From: SVFI01 sp045588655
GTDB lineage: Bacteria > Bacillota > Clostridia > Lachnospirales > Lachnospiraceae
Assembly (NCBI GenBank): GCA_045588655.1
Contig: JAZNEP010000004.1
Span: forward strand, 1 to 64,000
DNA length: 64,000 nt
Direction of reading: 5' to 3'
Shown here: positions 43,392-53,045 of the stretch, one piece after another
How positions within the stretch are numbered: position 1 is the stretch's first letter
Layout of the letters: each line of letters begins with the position of its first letter
Made by a program: the position numbers and the translations under genes
Notes under the pieces: model-generated
Seen by the model: the letters and a program-made list of their open reading frames with translations, nothing else
The model's database searches: none
Told to the model about the DNA's origin: nothing

Positions 43392-44636
43392 ATGAACTTA
43401 ATAGGAAAAGACGGATTTACATTTGTGGAAGGCGGTGTTTGTGCTGCAAAAGGATTTGTGGCAAATGGTCTGAATTGTGGGCTGAATCCAAATAAGGAAA
43501 AAAATGATTTAGGTCTTGTGTACAGCGAGGAACCGTGTCATACAGCAGGGGTTTATACACAGAACAAAGTAAAGGGAGCTCCCATCATAGTGACGAAGAA
43601 GAATTTGGAGGCTACCGGTGGGATATCCAAAGCAATCATCGTCAATTCAAAAAATGCAAATACCTGTAATGCGGATGGTGAGCAGAAAGCGGAGCGTATG
43701 TGTGAATTGACAGCGGAAGCGCTCGGCATAGATAAAGAAGAAGTGATAGTGGCGTCTACAGGCGTGATTGGTCAGGTTTTGCCGATGGAACCAATTGAAG
43801 CACATATCAAAATACTGGCAGATGGTCTTTCCCCAGAGGGGAATGAAAAAGCAGCCAATGCAATTATGACGACAGATACTGTGAAAAAGGAAGTGGCAGT
43901 TTCTTTTGAGATTGGCGGTGTAACGTGTCACCTTGGCGGGATGGCAAAGGGAAGTGGAATGATACATCCAAATATGGCAACGACACTAAATTTTGTAACA
44001 ACGGATGTGGCGATTTCTACAACACTGGTGCAGAAAGCACTGGATGAGGTTGTAAAAGTAACCTACAATTGTCTGAGTGTAGATGGAGATACCTCCACCA
44101 ATGATACGCTTTGTGTGATGGCAAACGGATTGGCAGGGAATGCTTGTATTACAGAGGAAAATGAAGATTTTGCCGTGTTTAAAGAGGCACTTTATATTGT
44201 GCTCATGAATATGACCAGAATGCTTGCAGCGGATGGAGAGGGGGCTACGAAGCTGATTACTTGTGTGTGTGCAGGAGCTCCGGACTTAGACAGTGCAATT
44301 ATTGTAGCAAAGAGTGTGATTTGTTCGCCGCTTGTAAAGTGTGCAATGTATGGTGCGGATGCAAATTGTGGTCGAATTATGTGCGCAATGGGATATGCAC
44401 AAACCGATTGCTGTGTAACGAAAGCGGATGTATATTATATCTCAGCCGCGGGTAAAATTCTTGTTTGTCAGGATGGAAACGGACTCTGTTTCGATGAAGA
44501 TTTAGCAAAGAACATTCTCATGGAAGATGAAATCGAAATCTACATTGATCTGCATCAGGGAGAAGCTAAAGCGACTGCATGGGGCTGTGATTTGACGTAC
44601 GATTATGTAAAGATTAACGGAGACTATCGTTCGTAA
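43392..44636 (+). CDS. argJ: Glutamate N-acetyltransferase / amino-acid acetyltransferase
   Basis: ArgJ recycles the acetyl group from N-acetylornithine to glutamate in arginine synthesis. The 414 residues show the self-cleavage site in KGSGMIHPNMATTLNF with the nucleophile Thr after MA, and the family blocks GVYTQNKVKGAP and NSKNANTCNADG. It contains about 20 cysteines, many for this family. No other arg gene is nearby. ATG 43392 is chosen by its GAGAGG site and by the usual start. Confidence 0.95.
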   Translation: MNLIGKDGFTFVEGGVCAAKGFVANGLNCGLNPNKEKNDLGLVYSEEPCHTAGVYTQNKVKGAPIIVTKKNLEATGGISKAIIVNSKNANTCNADGEQKAERMCELTAEALGIDKEEVIVASTGVIGQVLPMEPIEAHIKILADGLSPEGNEKAANAIMTTDTVKKEVAVSFEIGGVTCHLGGMAKGSGMIHPNMATTLNFVTTDVAISTTLVQKALDEVVKVTYNCLSVDGDTSTNDTLCVMANGLAGNACITEENEDFAVFKEALYIVLMNMTRMLAADGEGATKLITCVCAGAPDLDSAIIVAKSVICSPLVKCAMYGADANCGRIMCAMGYAQTDCCVTKADVYYISAAGKILVCQDGNGLCFDEDLAKNILMEDEIEIYIDLHQGEAKATAWGCDLTYDYVKINGDYRS

Positions 44637-44652
44637 GAAAGGAAATAAGAAT

Positions 44653-46734
44653 TTGAGTAAAATATTTAAAAATTTGTGGGGAGAAAAGAAGACGGTCATT
44701 GCTATTATTCTGCTTTTGATTTTGCAGGCGTTTAGTGATCTTGCTCTTCCTGCTTATACCTCCAACATTGTAGATGTCGGGATTATGCAAAAAGGAATCA
44801 GTCACGCAAGTCCCGATGTAATGAGAGAAAGTACATGGTTACAGCTGTCGCTTTTGGTGGATACAGAGCATATGCCAGATGTGCTCAATGCGTATAGTCC
44901 AAAAGAAGACGGAACGTATATCATCAATGAGTATGGAAAAGAAATCAGGGAACGTTTAGATGAAGCCATGCTTGTGGCGATGAGTCGTATGACAGCGGTG
45001 CAGGGGGAGGAAAACGACGAACAGCCGGCCATGGAATCGGAATTGACGGAATCCATGCTCAAACAGCAGGCATATGTGTGGGTACAGCAGGAGCATGCGC
45101 TTGCTGGAATTGATGAAAAGCAATATCAGATGAGTTATCTGCTCCGCACCGGTGGTATCATGCTCTTATATGCCATCGTCGGAATGGTAGCAGCAATTTT
45201 CGTTGGCCTTCTTTCTGCCAGATGCGGTGCAAGAATCGGTTTAAAACTTCGTAATCAGGTGTTTCACAAAGTAGTCGGATTCTCCAACAATGAAATAAAT
45301 CATTTTTCAACCGCTTCTCTGATTACCAGAAGTACGAATGACATTCAGCAGGTGCAGATGGTTTCTACCATGTTTTTACGAATGGTCTTGTTTGCTCCGA
45401 TTGTGGGCATTGGTGGTATCATTATGGTATCGAGAACCCGAACCGGTCTCGGTTGGATTGTAGTGATTGCGGTAATTTCAATTATTTGCGTCATCGGGAT
45501 TTTGATGAGTATTGCGCATCCCAAATTTAAAATGATGCAGACCTTAATTGATAGATTAAATCTTGTATCCAGAGAGATATTGACAGGTATTTCTGTGATT
45601 CGTGCTTTTAGTAGGGAAGAGTATGAAGAAGAGAGATTTGCAAAGGCAAACAAAGAGCTGATGAGGACGCAGCTTTTTACACATCGTGTTATGAACTTTA
45701 TGATGCCGTCAATGATGCTGATTATGAATGCTATTTCTGTAGCGATTGTCTGGTTTGGTGCCAAGGGCGTAGAACAGAGCAGATTGCAGGTCGGTGATCT
45801 TATGGCATTTATTACCTATACCATGATGATTGTTATGTCCTTTTTAATGATAACAATGATGTCAATTATGCTTCCGAGAGCCGGTGTAGCCGCAGCGCGT
45901 ATTGAGGAAGTTATGCACATGGAAAGTTCGATTTCAGATAAAGAGCAATCAATTGTATTATCTGAAGAAGAACAAAAGGGTATCATCTGCTTTCAGGATG
46001 TGTCTTTTCGCTATGAAGGGGCAGATGAAAACGCATTGGAACATATCAGCTTTACTGCGAAACCGGGGGAAACGACAGCAATTATTGGAAGTACCGGGTG
46101 TGGAAAATCAACATTGCTTCACTTGATTACCCGTTTTTATGATGTGACGGAAGGAGCAATTACGGTAGATGGCGTGGATTTGAGAGATATTAAACTTGAG
46201 AATCTTCGCGATATGATTGGCTTTGTACCGCAGAAAGGAGTTCTCTTTTCAGGAACCATCGCTTCCAATATTAAATTTGCAGGGGACTTTGTAACAGACG
46301 AACAGATGGAAGAGGCTGCTAAGATTGCGCAGGCAACGGAGTTTATTGAGCAAAAACAGGAGCAGTATCAAAGTGCGATTGCGCAAGGTGGAACCAATGT
46401 ATCCGGAGGACAAAAGCAACGTCTTTCGATTGCGAGGGCAATTGCGAAACAACCGAAAATATATTTGTTTGACGACAGCTTTTCTGCGCTTGATTATAAA
46501 ACGGATGTGGTGCTAAGACGTGCGTTAAAGGAAAAGACAGAGGATGCGACAGTACTGATTGTGGCACAGCGTATCAGTACGATTTTGCATGCGGATCAGA
46601 TTATTGTACTGGAAGACGGTAAAATTGTAGGAATCGGAACGCACGAGAATCTTCTTGATAATTGTGAGGCCTATCGTGAAATTGCCGGTTCGCAGCTTTC
46701 AGAATCAGAACTGAAAGGAGGCGGAATGTCATGA
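44653..46734 (+). CDS. ABC exporter, degenerate-site subunit
   Basis: The 693-residue half-transporter has six membrane helices and an ATPase domain with GSTGCGKST, NVSGGQKQR and the Walker B YLFDD, where Asp replaces the catalytic Glu; the H-loop is Gln (VAQRIST) instead of His. It is thus the degenerate partner in a heterodimer like TM287/288. About 125 polar residues (40-165) are inserted between helices 1 and 2 outside the membrane. The start is TTG 44653. It overlaps its partner gene by 4 bp. Confidence 0.93.
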   Translation: MSKIFKNLWGEKKTVIAIILLLILQAFSDLALPAYTSNIVDVGIMQKGISHASPDVMRESTWLQLSLLVDTEHMPDVLNAYSPKEDGTYIINEYGKEIRERLDEAMLVAMSRMTAVQGEENDEQPAMESELTESMLKQQAYVWVQQEHALAGIDEKQYQMSYLLRTGGIMLLYAIVGMVAAIFVGLLSARCGARIGLKLRNQVFHKVVGFSNNEINHFSTASLITRSTNDIQQVQMVSTMFLRMVLFAPIVGIGGIIMVSRTRTGLGWIVVIAVISIICVIGILMSIAHPKFKMMQTLIDRLNLVSREILTGISVIRAFSREEYEEERFAKANKELMRTQLFTHRVMNFMMPSMMLIMNAISVAIVWFGAKGVEQSRLQVGDLMAFITYTMMIVMSFLMITMMSIMLPRAGVAAARIEEVMHMESSISDKEQSIVLSEEEQKGIICFQDVSFRYEGADENALEHISFTAKPGETTAIIGSTGCGKSTLLHLITRFYDVTEGAITVDGVDLRDIKLENLRDMIGFVPQKGVLFSGTIASNIKFAGDFVTDEQMEEAAKIAQATEFIEQKQEQYQSAIAQGGTNVSGGQKQRLSIARAIAKQPKIYLFDDSFSALDYKTDVVLRRALKEKTEDATVLIVAQRISTILHADQIIVLEDGKIVGIGTHENLLDNCEAYREIAGSQLSESELKGGGMS

Positions 46735-48569
46735 GTGAGCCAAGAAACCATCGGCCTAGAAGACCGGGGGGACCTCCGGGGGCACCTGTAGAAAAAGCAA
46801 AGGATTTCCGCGCTGCAATGAAAAAAATGCTTTCTTACGTGGGCAGATATAAACTGGCGATTGTGACGGTTATGCTTTTTGCTGTTGCAAGTACAGTCTT
46901 CAATATCATTAGTCCAAGAATACTTGGTCAGGCAACGACAGAATTGTTTAACGGTTTTACAGCGAAGATTGCAGGGACCGGAGCTATTAATTTTAACAAA
47001 ATCGGTCAGATACTCCTGGTTGCTTTGCTTCTTTATTTGTTCAGTTCCCTCATGGCATTTTTACAGGGGTGGATTATGACCACCGTATCGCAGAAGATGA
47101 CCTATCGTTTCAGAGAAGAAATTTCTGAAAAGATTCATCGTATGCCTATGAAGTATTTTGAATCAAAGACAGTGGGGGAAGTATTGTCTAGAATTACAAA
47201 TGATGTGGATACGCTTGGTATGAGTTTTAGCCAGAGTATAACTACCTTGATTACTTCTGTAACTACACTTGTCGGTGTACTCGTTATGATGCTTTCTATT
47301 AGTCCGCTGATGACTTTAATCGCACTTGTCATGCTTCCGATTTCAGGGATTATGATTGGACTTGTGGTTGGAAAGTCACAGAAATACTTTGTGGATCAGC
47401 AAAAGTATTTAGGGGATATCAACGGACAGATTGAGGAAGTGTACAGCGGTCACAATATTGTGAAAGCGTTTAACAAAGAAGATGATGTACTAAAAGACTT
47501 TGATGTTACAAATGAAAAATTATATACCTCCGCATGGAAATCACAGTTCATTTCCGGTATGATGCATCCGATTATGGTGTTTGTTGGAAATTTAGGGTAT
47601 GTCGGAGTGGCTGTCTCAGGAAGCGTGCTTGCTGCGCGCGGAACGATTATGGTAGGGGATATTCAATCTTTCATCCAGTATGTAAAGAACTTTACGCAGC
47701 CAATCAATCAGATTGCACAAGTGTTTAATATGCTTCAGTCCATGGCGGCAGCAGCAGAGCGTGTGTTTGAGTTTCTAAATGAAGAGGAAGAAGATATCCT
47801 GGCACAAAATCCGGTAAGAGAAACAGAGATTCAGGGCGCAGTCAGTTTTGAGCATGTCAGATTTGGTTATAGCAAAGATAAGATAATCATTCACGATTTT
47901 AGTAGTGAGATAGAGCCGGGACAGATGATTGCGATTGTCGGACCGACGGGAGCGGGAAAAACAACGATTGTAAAGCTTCTCATGCGCTTTTATGATGTTG
48001 ATGAAGGTGCAATTCGCATTGATGGTCACAATATCAAAGATTTTCATCGTGCTGAGCTGAGAGAGCAGTTTGGTATGGTGCTTCAAGATACATGGCTGTT
48101 TAAAGGAAGTATTATGGAAAATTTCCGCTACGGGCGTTTGGATGCGACAGATGAAGAGGTAATTGCGGCGGCAAAAGCGGCGCATGCAGACCGTTTCATT
48201 CGTACCCTCCCGGGTGGTTACCAGATGCAGCTGAATGAAGATGCGACAAATGTTTCGCAGGGACAAAGGCAGCTTCTGACCATTGCAAGAGCGATTCTTG
48301 CGGATAATCGTATTTTGATTTTAGATGAGGCGACCAGCTCTGTGGATACCAGAACTGAAGTGAGAATTCAAAAAGCGATGAACAACCTAATGCGTGGAAG
48401 AACAAGCTTTGTCATTGCACATAGACTCTCTACCATCAAAGGAGCAGATCGTATTCTTGTTATGAAGGACGGAGATATCATAGAGCAGGGAAAACATGAA
48501 GAGCTTTTGGCGGCAGATGGTTTTTATGCACAACTGTATTATTCGCAGTTTGAGGAGGATGTATGTTAA
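46731..48569 (+). CDS. ABC exporter, catalytic subunit
   Basis: The 612-residue half-transporter has a Pro/Arg/Gly-rich N terminus, six membrane helices and an ATPase domain with GPTGAGKTT, a Gln-containing signature NVSQGQRQL, the intact Walker B LILDEATSSVD and the H-loop His (VIAHRLST). It is the complete-site partner of the gene before it (ATGA overlap). The pair would export drugs, lipids or peptides. Confidence 0.94.
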   Translation: MSEPRNHRPRRPGGPPGAPVEKAKDFRAAMKKMLSYVGRYKLAIVTVMLFAVASTVFNIISPRILGQATTELFNGFTAKIAGTGAINFNKIGQILLVALLLYLFSSLMAFLQGWIMTTVSQKMTYRFREEISEKIHRMPMKYFESKTVGEVLSRITNDVDTLGMSFSQSITTLITSVTTLVGVLVMMLSISPLMTLIALVMLPISGIMIGLVVGKSQKYFVDQQKYLGDINGQIEEVYSGHNIVKAFNKEDDVLKDFDVTNEKLYTSAWKSQFISGMMHPIMVFVGNLGYVGVAVSGSVLAARGTIMVGDIQSFIQYVKNFTQPINQIAQVFNMLQSMAAAAERVFEFLNEEEEDILAQNPVRETEIQGAVSFEHVRFGYSKDKIIIHDFSSEIEPGQMIAIVGPTGAGKTTIVKLLMRFYDVDEGAIRIDGHNIKDFHRAELREQFGMVLQDTWLFKGSIMENFRYGRLDATDEEVIAAAKAAHADRFIRTLPGGYQMQLNEDATNVSQGQRQLLTIARAILADNRILILDEATSSVDTRTEVRIQKAMNNLMRGRTSFVIAHRLSTIKGADRILVMKDGDIIEQGKHEELLAADGFYAQLYYSQFEEDVC

Positions 48570-49762
48570 AGGGAAAAACAGTTTTGCTTGGAGTATCAGG
48601 CTCCATTGCAGCATATAAAATGGCAAACGTGGCGAGCATGCTCGTGAAACTGCATGCAGATGTGCATGTACTTATGACGAAAAATGCAACCTATTTTATC
48701 AATCCGATTACTTTTGAAACGTTGACCGGAAACAAATGTCTGGTGGATACCTTTGACCGTAATTTTGAATTTAGTGTGGAGCATGTATCACTGGCAAAGA
48801 AGGCGGATGTATGTTTGGTGGCACCGGCGACGGCAAATGTGATTGGTAAAATCGCAAACGGACTTGCAGATGATATGCTCACAACGACATTTATGGCGTG
48901 TAAGTGTCCAAAGATTATTGCACCGGCGATGAATACACAGATGTATGAGAATGAAATCTTGCAGGATAATATAAAAACATGTAAAAAATACGGAATGCAC
49001 ATTATTACACCGGATAGTGGAAGACTTGCCTGCGGAGATGTCGGAAGTGGGAAACTCCCATCTGAGCAGGTGCTGGTTGATGCGATTTTAAAAGAAATTC
49101 GTTATGAAAAAGATATGAAAGGTATATCGGTTCTTGTGACAGCAGGAGCAACCAAAGAACCAATCGATCCGGTGCGTTTTATTTCGAATCATTCCACCGG
49201 GAAGATGGGGTTTGCACTTGCGCGCTGTGCGATGGAGCGTGGAGCAGATGTAACAGTGGTTGCGGCTTCCACAAGTGCACCGGAACCGCCATATGTAAAT
49301 CTTGTACGCGTTTCGACTGCGGCTGAAATGTTTGAGGCATGCAAAGAGCATGCACCGCAAGCAGACATTGTGATTAAGGCAGCAGCAGTAGCAGATTATA
49401 CGCCGGCAACAGTAGCTGATGAGAAACTGAAAAAGAAAGATGATGACCTGTCAATGCAGCTGAATAGGACGCAGGATATTTTGGCCTATCTTGGTGCGAA
49501 TAAAAGAGACGGACAGTTTCTTTGCGGCTTTTCAATGGAAACGGAACATATGGTGGAAAATTCCAAGAAAAAACTTGTGAAAAAAAATTTGGATATGATT
49601 GTTGCAAATAATTTGAAGGTAGCAGGAGCCGGATTTGGTACGGATACCAATATTGTGACACTGATTTCTGCGGATGATGTGAAAGAACTTCCGATTATGA
49701 GTAAGGAGGAAGTCGCATATGAAATACTTTCCGTAATCAAGGAACGTACAAAGGCTGAGTGA
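48563..49762 (+). CDS. coaBC: Bifunctional phosphopantothenoylcysteine synthetase/decarboxylase
   Basis: This enzyme carries out two steps of coenzyme A synthesis. The N-terminal flavin-dependent CoaC half has GVSGSIAAYK and PAMNTQM; the C-terminal CoaB half has VTAGATKEPIDPVRFISNHSTGKMG and the LKKKDDD loop. The length of 399 residues is normal. It overlaps the exporter gene by 7 bp with a GAGGAGG site. Confidence 0.96.
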   Translation: MLKGKTVLLGVSGSIAAYKMANVASMLVKLHADVHVLMTKNATYFINPITFETLTGNKCLVDTFDRNFEFSVEHVSLAKKADVCLVAPATANVIGKIANGLADDMLTTTFMACKCPKIIAPAMNTQMYENEILQDNIKTCKKYGMHIITPDSGRLACGDVGSGKLPSEQVLVDAILKEIRYEKDMKGISVLVTAGATKEPIDPVRFISNHSTGKMGFALARCAMERGADVTVVAASTSAPEPPYVNLVRVSTAAEMFEACKEHAPQADIVIKAAAVADYTPATVADEKLKKKDDDLSMQLNRTQDILAYLGANKRDGQFLCGFSMETEHMVENSKKKLVKKNLDMIVANNLKVAGAGFGTDTNIVTLISADDVKELPIMSKEEVAYEILSVIKERTKAE

Positions 49763-49790
49763 AGCCCTTAGATGCGTTAAGGAAGTAGGC

Positions 49791-51020
49791 ATGAAAAAAA
49801 TAATTTTGTTTGAAGGCGATATCGAGACGCAGGGATATTTCTCGATTCAAATGAAAAAAGAACTAGAAAGACTGGGGCATCCAGTGTATCTATATGACTT
49901 GAGATCTCCATGGAAAGCTTCCATGGAGATGCTTGCATTTATAGAAAAGGGAAACACAATTGTGCTTTCCTTTAATTTTCATGGAATGTGCATGGAACCG
50001 CAGTTTTTGGATGAGGAAGGAACTTACATATGGGATGCACTGGGGATTACGTGCTACAACATTTTGGCGGACCATCCGTATTATTACTATGAACGTTTGT
50101 CGACATGTCCGAAAAACTATGTGCAGTTATCCATTGATAAAGTACATGAGGCGTTTATGAAACGCTTTTTTCCGGAAGTGAAACTTGGTCCGTTCTTACC
50201 GCTCGGTGGAACAGAGCTTTCAGAAATCTTAAAAACCAGTGAAAGAGATGGAATTTTGTGTGATTTGTCTGATGTGTGTATCGATGCCAGGCGTCCGATA
50301 TCCGAACGTGAGATAGATGTAGTGTTTACTGGAAACTATGCCTCACCTTCCCGTTTTGAAAAATATATCACAAGACTGGGGGAGGAGTATGAGCAGTTTT
50401 ACTATGAAATGATAGAGGATTTGCTTGCACATCCGCAACAGGCCGTAGAGGAAGTGGTAGAACGCTATCTTCGAAGAGAAATTCCTGAGGTTACCGAGAG
50501 GGAATTAAAAGAGACGATGCAAAATATTACTTTTATTGATTTATATATTCGTTATCATGTGAGAGGGGAAGTGGTCAAAGCTCTTGTGGATAACGGGATT
50601 AGGGTTCATGTGTTTGGAGATAAATGGGATGAGCTTGCATGTGACCATCCTGAAAATCTAATTAATGGAGACTCTCTTTATTCGGAGGAATGTCTGTATC
50701 AGATTCAAAACAGTAAGATTTCGCTCAATGTCTTACCGTGGTTTCGCTATGGGGCACATGATAGAATTTTTAATTCGATGTTAAACGGAGCTGTTTGTTT
50801 GACTGACAGCAATCCTTACTTGGATGATTTTTTGGAGAATGACGAGAATTGCCTGCAGTTTTCGCTGAACAAATTGCAGGAGCTTGCAGATCGTATACGA
50901 TGTCTACTTGACAATCCTCAGCGACTGCAGCAAATTGCGGATGCGGGTTATGAACATGCTAAGATGCATACATGGGCAATGCGCATGCAGAGTTTCAGTC
51001 AGTGGATAGAGCGCAAATAA
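49791..51020 (+). CDS. CgeB-like glycosyltransferase
   Basis: The 409-residue protein has a C-terminal glycosyltransferase-like half (about 255-405) with VHVFGDKWDEL, the RIFNSMLNGAVCLTDSNPYLDD block and CLLDNPQRLQQIADAGYEHAKMHTW, typical of CgeB/GT1-type enzymes in Clostridia. The N-terminal half is less conserved. It likely acts in the cytoplasm on a wall or spore-surface glycan; substrate unknown. It follows coaBC by 28 bp. Confidence 0.75.
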   Translation: MKKIILFEGDIETQGYFSIQMKKELERLGHPVYLYDLRSPWKASMEMLAFIEKGNTIVLSFNFHGMCMEPQFLDEEGTYIWDALGITCYNILADHPYYYYERLSTCPKNYVQLSIDKVHEAFMKRFFPEVKLGPFLPLGGTELSEILKTSERDGILCDLSDVCIDARRPISEREIDVVFTGNYASPSRFEKYITRLGEEYEQFYYEMIEDLLAHPQQAVEEVVERYLRREIPEVTERELKETMQNITFIDLYIRYHVRGEVVKALVDNGIRVHVFGDKWDELACDHPENLINGDSLYSEECLYQIQNSKISLNVLPWFRYGAHDRIFNSMLNGAVCLTDSNPYLDDFLENDENCLQFSLNKLQELADRIRCLLDNPQRLQQIADAGYEHAKMHTWAMRMQSFSQWIERK

Positions 51021-51033
51021 AATAAAAATAATC

Positions 51034-51081
51034 ATATAACAGCATATAACAGTTGACAATAGTTATATGCTGTTATATACT
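51034..51081 (+). promoter_or_regulatory. Promoter with perfect 17-bp inverted-repeat operator (GntR)
   Basis: TTGACA (51053-51058) and TATACT (51076-51081) are 17 bp apart. The -35 lies in the 11-bp centre of a perfect inverted repeat: ATATAACAGCATATAAC at 51034-51050 and its reverse complement at 51062-51078, which also covers part of the -10. CATATAACAG is repeated directly at 51033-51052. This is almost certainly the autoregulatory operator of the GntR gene at 51106. Confidence 0.88.
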
Positions 51082-51105
51082 GTTTATACAAAAAGGGGGC
51101 AGGCT

Positions 51106-51480
51106 ATGAGTATTATAATTAATAATTCATCGATGACACCGATTTACGAGCAAATGGTCGGACAGATTAAAGCACAAATCATGGAAGGTGAAAGAAAAGA
51201 GGGAGACATGCTGCCTTCTGTGAGAGGTTTGGCAAAAGATTTGAGAGTCAGCGCACTGACTGTTAAAAAAGCCTATGACGAATTGGAACGAGAGGGGTTT
51301 GTGAAAACTGTTCATGGGAAAGGAACCTTTGTGACGAGCGCTAATCAGCAGCTCATGCTGGAAGAAAAGAAAAAAGAAGTGGAAGCAGATTTGGAGACAG
51401 CCATCCGAAAAGGCAGAAGCTGCGGTATGAGTGAGGAAGAAATTACAGAACTGTTTCAAATTGTTATGGAGGAATCGTGA
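51106..51480 (+). CDS. GntR-family (YtrA-type) transcriptional regulator
   Basis: The 124-residue protein has an N-terminal GntR winged helix (PIYEQMVGQIKAQIMEGE, MLPSVRGLAKDLRVSALTVKKAYDELEREGF) and a short C-terminal helical tail, as in the YtrA subgroup that controls linked ABC transporters. ATG 51106 follows an AGGGGGC site. It overlaps the next gene by one base. Confidence 0.94.
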   Translation: MSIIINNSSMTPIYEQMVGQIKAQIMEGERKEGDMLPSVRGLAKDLRVSALTVKKAYDELEREGFVKTVHGKGTFVTSANQQLMLEEKKKEVEADLETAIRKGRSCGMSEEEITELFQIVMEES

Positions 51481-52331
51481 TGGAATTACAAATAAAAGAA
51501 ATAAAAAAGCAATATGAAAAATTTAAACTGGATGTTTCGCTTAACGTTATGCCCGGACAGATTACCGGATTGGTTGGTAAAAACGGAGCAGGAAAGAGTA
51601 CAACATTTAAAGCAATACTTGGTTTGATAAAAACCGAGGGAGGAGAAATTCTGCTTGATGGGCAGTCGGCTGCAACTTTGACGAATAAAGAAAAAGAGAA
51701 ACTCGGTGTTGTTCTTTCAAATTCACATTTCAGCGGGTGGCTTACCATCAATGACATTATTCCGGTGCTGCGCAGCATGTACGTGGAGTTTGAAGAAGCA
51801 TTCTTCACAGCTAAGTGTGCTGAAATGGAACTTCCTATGAAAAAGCCAATCAAAGAATTTTCAACAGGAATGGCGGCAAAACTTAAGGTGCTTATTGCAA
51901 TTTCTCATAATGCAGAGTTTCTGATTCTTGACGAGCCGACAAGCGGTCTTGATGTGATGGCAAGAAATGAGATTCTTGATATGCTCAGAGAGTATATGAC
52001 ACAGGAAAACAGGAGTATTCTTATCAGCTCTCATATTTCGAGTGATCTGGAACACTTGTGTGATGATCTTTATATGATTGACAACGGTCAGATTATGATG
52101 CATGAAGAGACAGACGAACTACTGGGACGTTATGGCATATTAAAATTGACGGAGCAACAGTATGGGAAGCTGGATAGAGATTATCTTCTGAAACAGAAAA
52201 AAGACAGCAACGGATACACATGCCTGACGAGGGAAAAGGCATTTTATGTAGAAAATTATCCCGATATTGTGGTTGAGAATGGAACCATTGACGAAGTGTT
52301 TACATTGATGATACAGGGGGAAGAGATATGA
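51480..52331 (+). CDS. ABC transporter ATP-binding protein
   Basis: The 283-residue ATPase has Walker A GKNGAGKST, a variant signature FSTGMAAKLK and Walker B LILDEPTSGLD, and the C-terminal extension seen in BcrA/YtrB-type ATPases. ATG 51480 is preferred to GTG 51477 because GGAGG (51468-51472) is seven bases away. It works with the permease that follows; bacitracin- or antibiotic-type export is typical of the family. Confidence 0.94.
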   Translation: MELQIKEIKKQYEKFKLDVSLNVMPGQITGLVGKNGAGKSTTFKAILGLIKTEGGEILLDGQSAATLTNKEKEKLGVVLSNSHFSGWLTINDIIPVLRSMYVEFEEAFFTAKCAEMELPMKKPIKEFSTGMAAKLKVLIAISHNAEFLILDEPTSGLDVMARNEILDMLREYMTQENRSILISSHISSDLEHLCDDLYMIDNGQIMMHEETDELLGRYGILKLTEQQYGKLDRDYLLKQKKDSNGYTCLTREKAFYVENYPDIVVENGTIDEVFTLMIQGEEI

Positions 52332-52993
52332 AAGGTTTATTGATAAAAGATTGGAAATTATTAATGAAACAAAAAAACATGCTTATTTATATGTTCGTAT
52401 TGGTTTTGATGTTTCTTGCACTCCGAATGGCTCCGGAATTTATCGTGACGTACACAATGATGGTCATGCTATTTCAGACAGTCGGTACGGTTTCGTATGA
52501 TGATTTTGATAATGGAATGGCCTTTTTGTTTGTGCTTCCTATAGACCGAAAGACATATGTTCGTGAGAAATATATACTTGGAATTGTGACTTCGATTGTA
52601 GCGTGGACATTTGCAGCCGGAATCGATATTATAGGCGCATTTATGCTGGGGAATTCTGGGGCACAAGCCGGAATCGAGGATATGTTGATGTCGTTATTCG
52701 TCATTTTTCCGGTGGGGCTGATTATGTGGGAGATTCTACTTCCGTCGCAACTTAAATATGGTGCGGAGAAAGCGAGAATTGTCTTGATTATTGTTGCCGG
52801 AGTAGTAGTAGTATCCGGGGTGATATTATCCAAAATTCTAAGCTCACAGCAGGAGAAAATGTTAACAATTAAGAAAATGGTAGAAAATCTGACACCGATG
52901 CAAGTGGCAGTAACTTTTTTGGTCGTAGCAATAGCCGGATTATGGATTTCATACATTTCTTCTGTACGGATCATGAAAAAGAAAGAATATTAG
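52328..52993 (+). CDS. ABC-2 type permease
   Basis: The 221-residue protein has about six membrane segments starting near residue 19, and a short cytoplasmic N terminus MKGLLIKDWKLLMKQK common to ABC-2 permeases (DUF/YtrC-like). It overlaps the ATPase gene by 4 bp (ATGA) and completes the GntR-ABC operon. Confidence 0.88.
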   Translation: MKGLLIKDWKLLMKQKNMLIYMFVLVLMFLALRMAPEFIVTYTMMVMLFQTVGTVSYDDFDNGMAFLFVLPIDRKTYVREKYILGIVTSIVAWTFAAGIDIIGAFMLGNSGAQAGIEDMLMSLFVIFPVGLIMWEILLPSQLKYGAEKARIVLIIVAGVVVVSGVILSKILSSQQEKMLTIKKMVENLTPMQVAVTFLVVAIAGLWISYISSVRIMKKKEY

Positions 52994-53016
52994 TAAACTC
53001 AATATGAATAAAAAGA

Positions 53017-53042
53017 AAAAGAGCATCAACCGATGCTCTTTT
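53017..53042. terminator. Bidirectional terminator
   Basis: GAGCATC and GATGCTC form the stem, with A residues before and T residues after. It can end both the ABC operon and the convergent DAHP synthase gene. Confidence 0.85.
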
Positions 53043-53045
53043 ATA

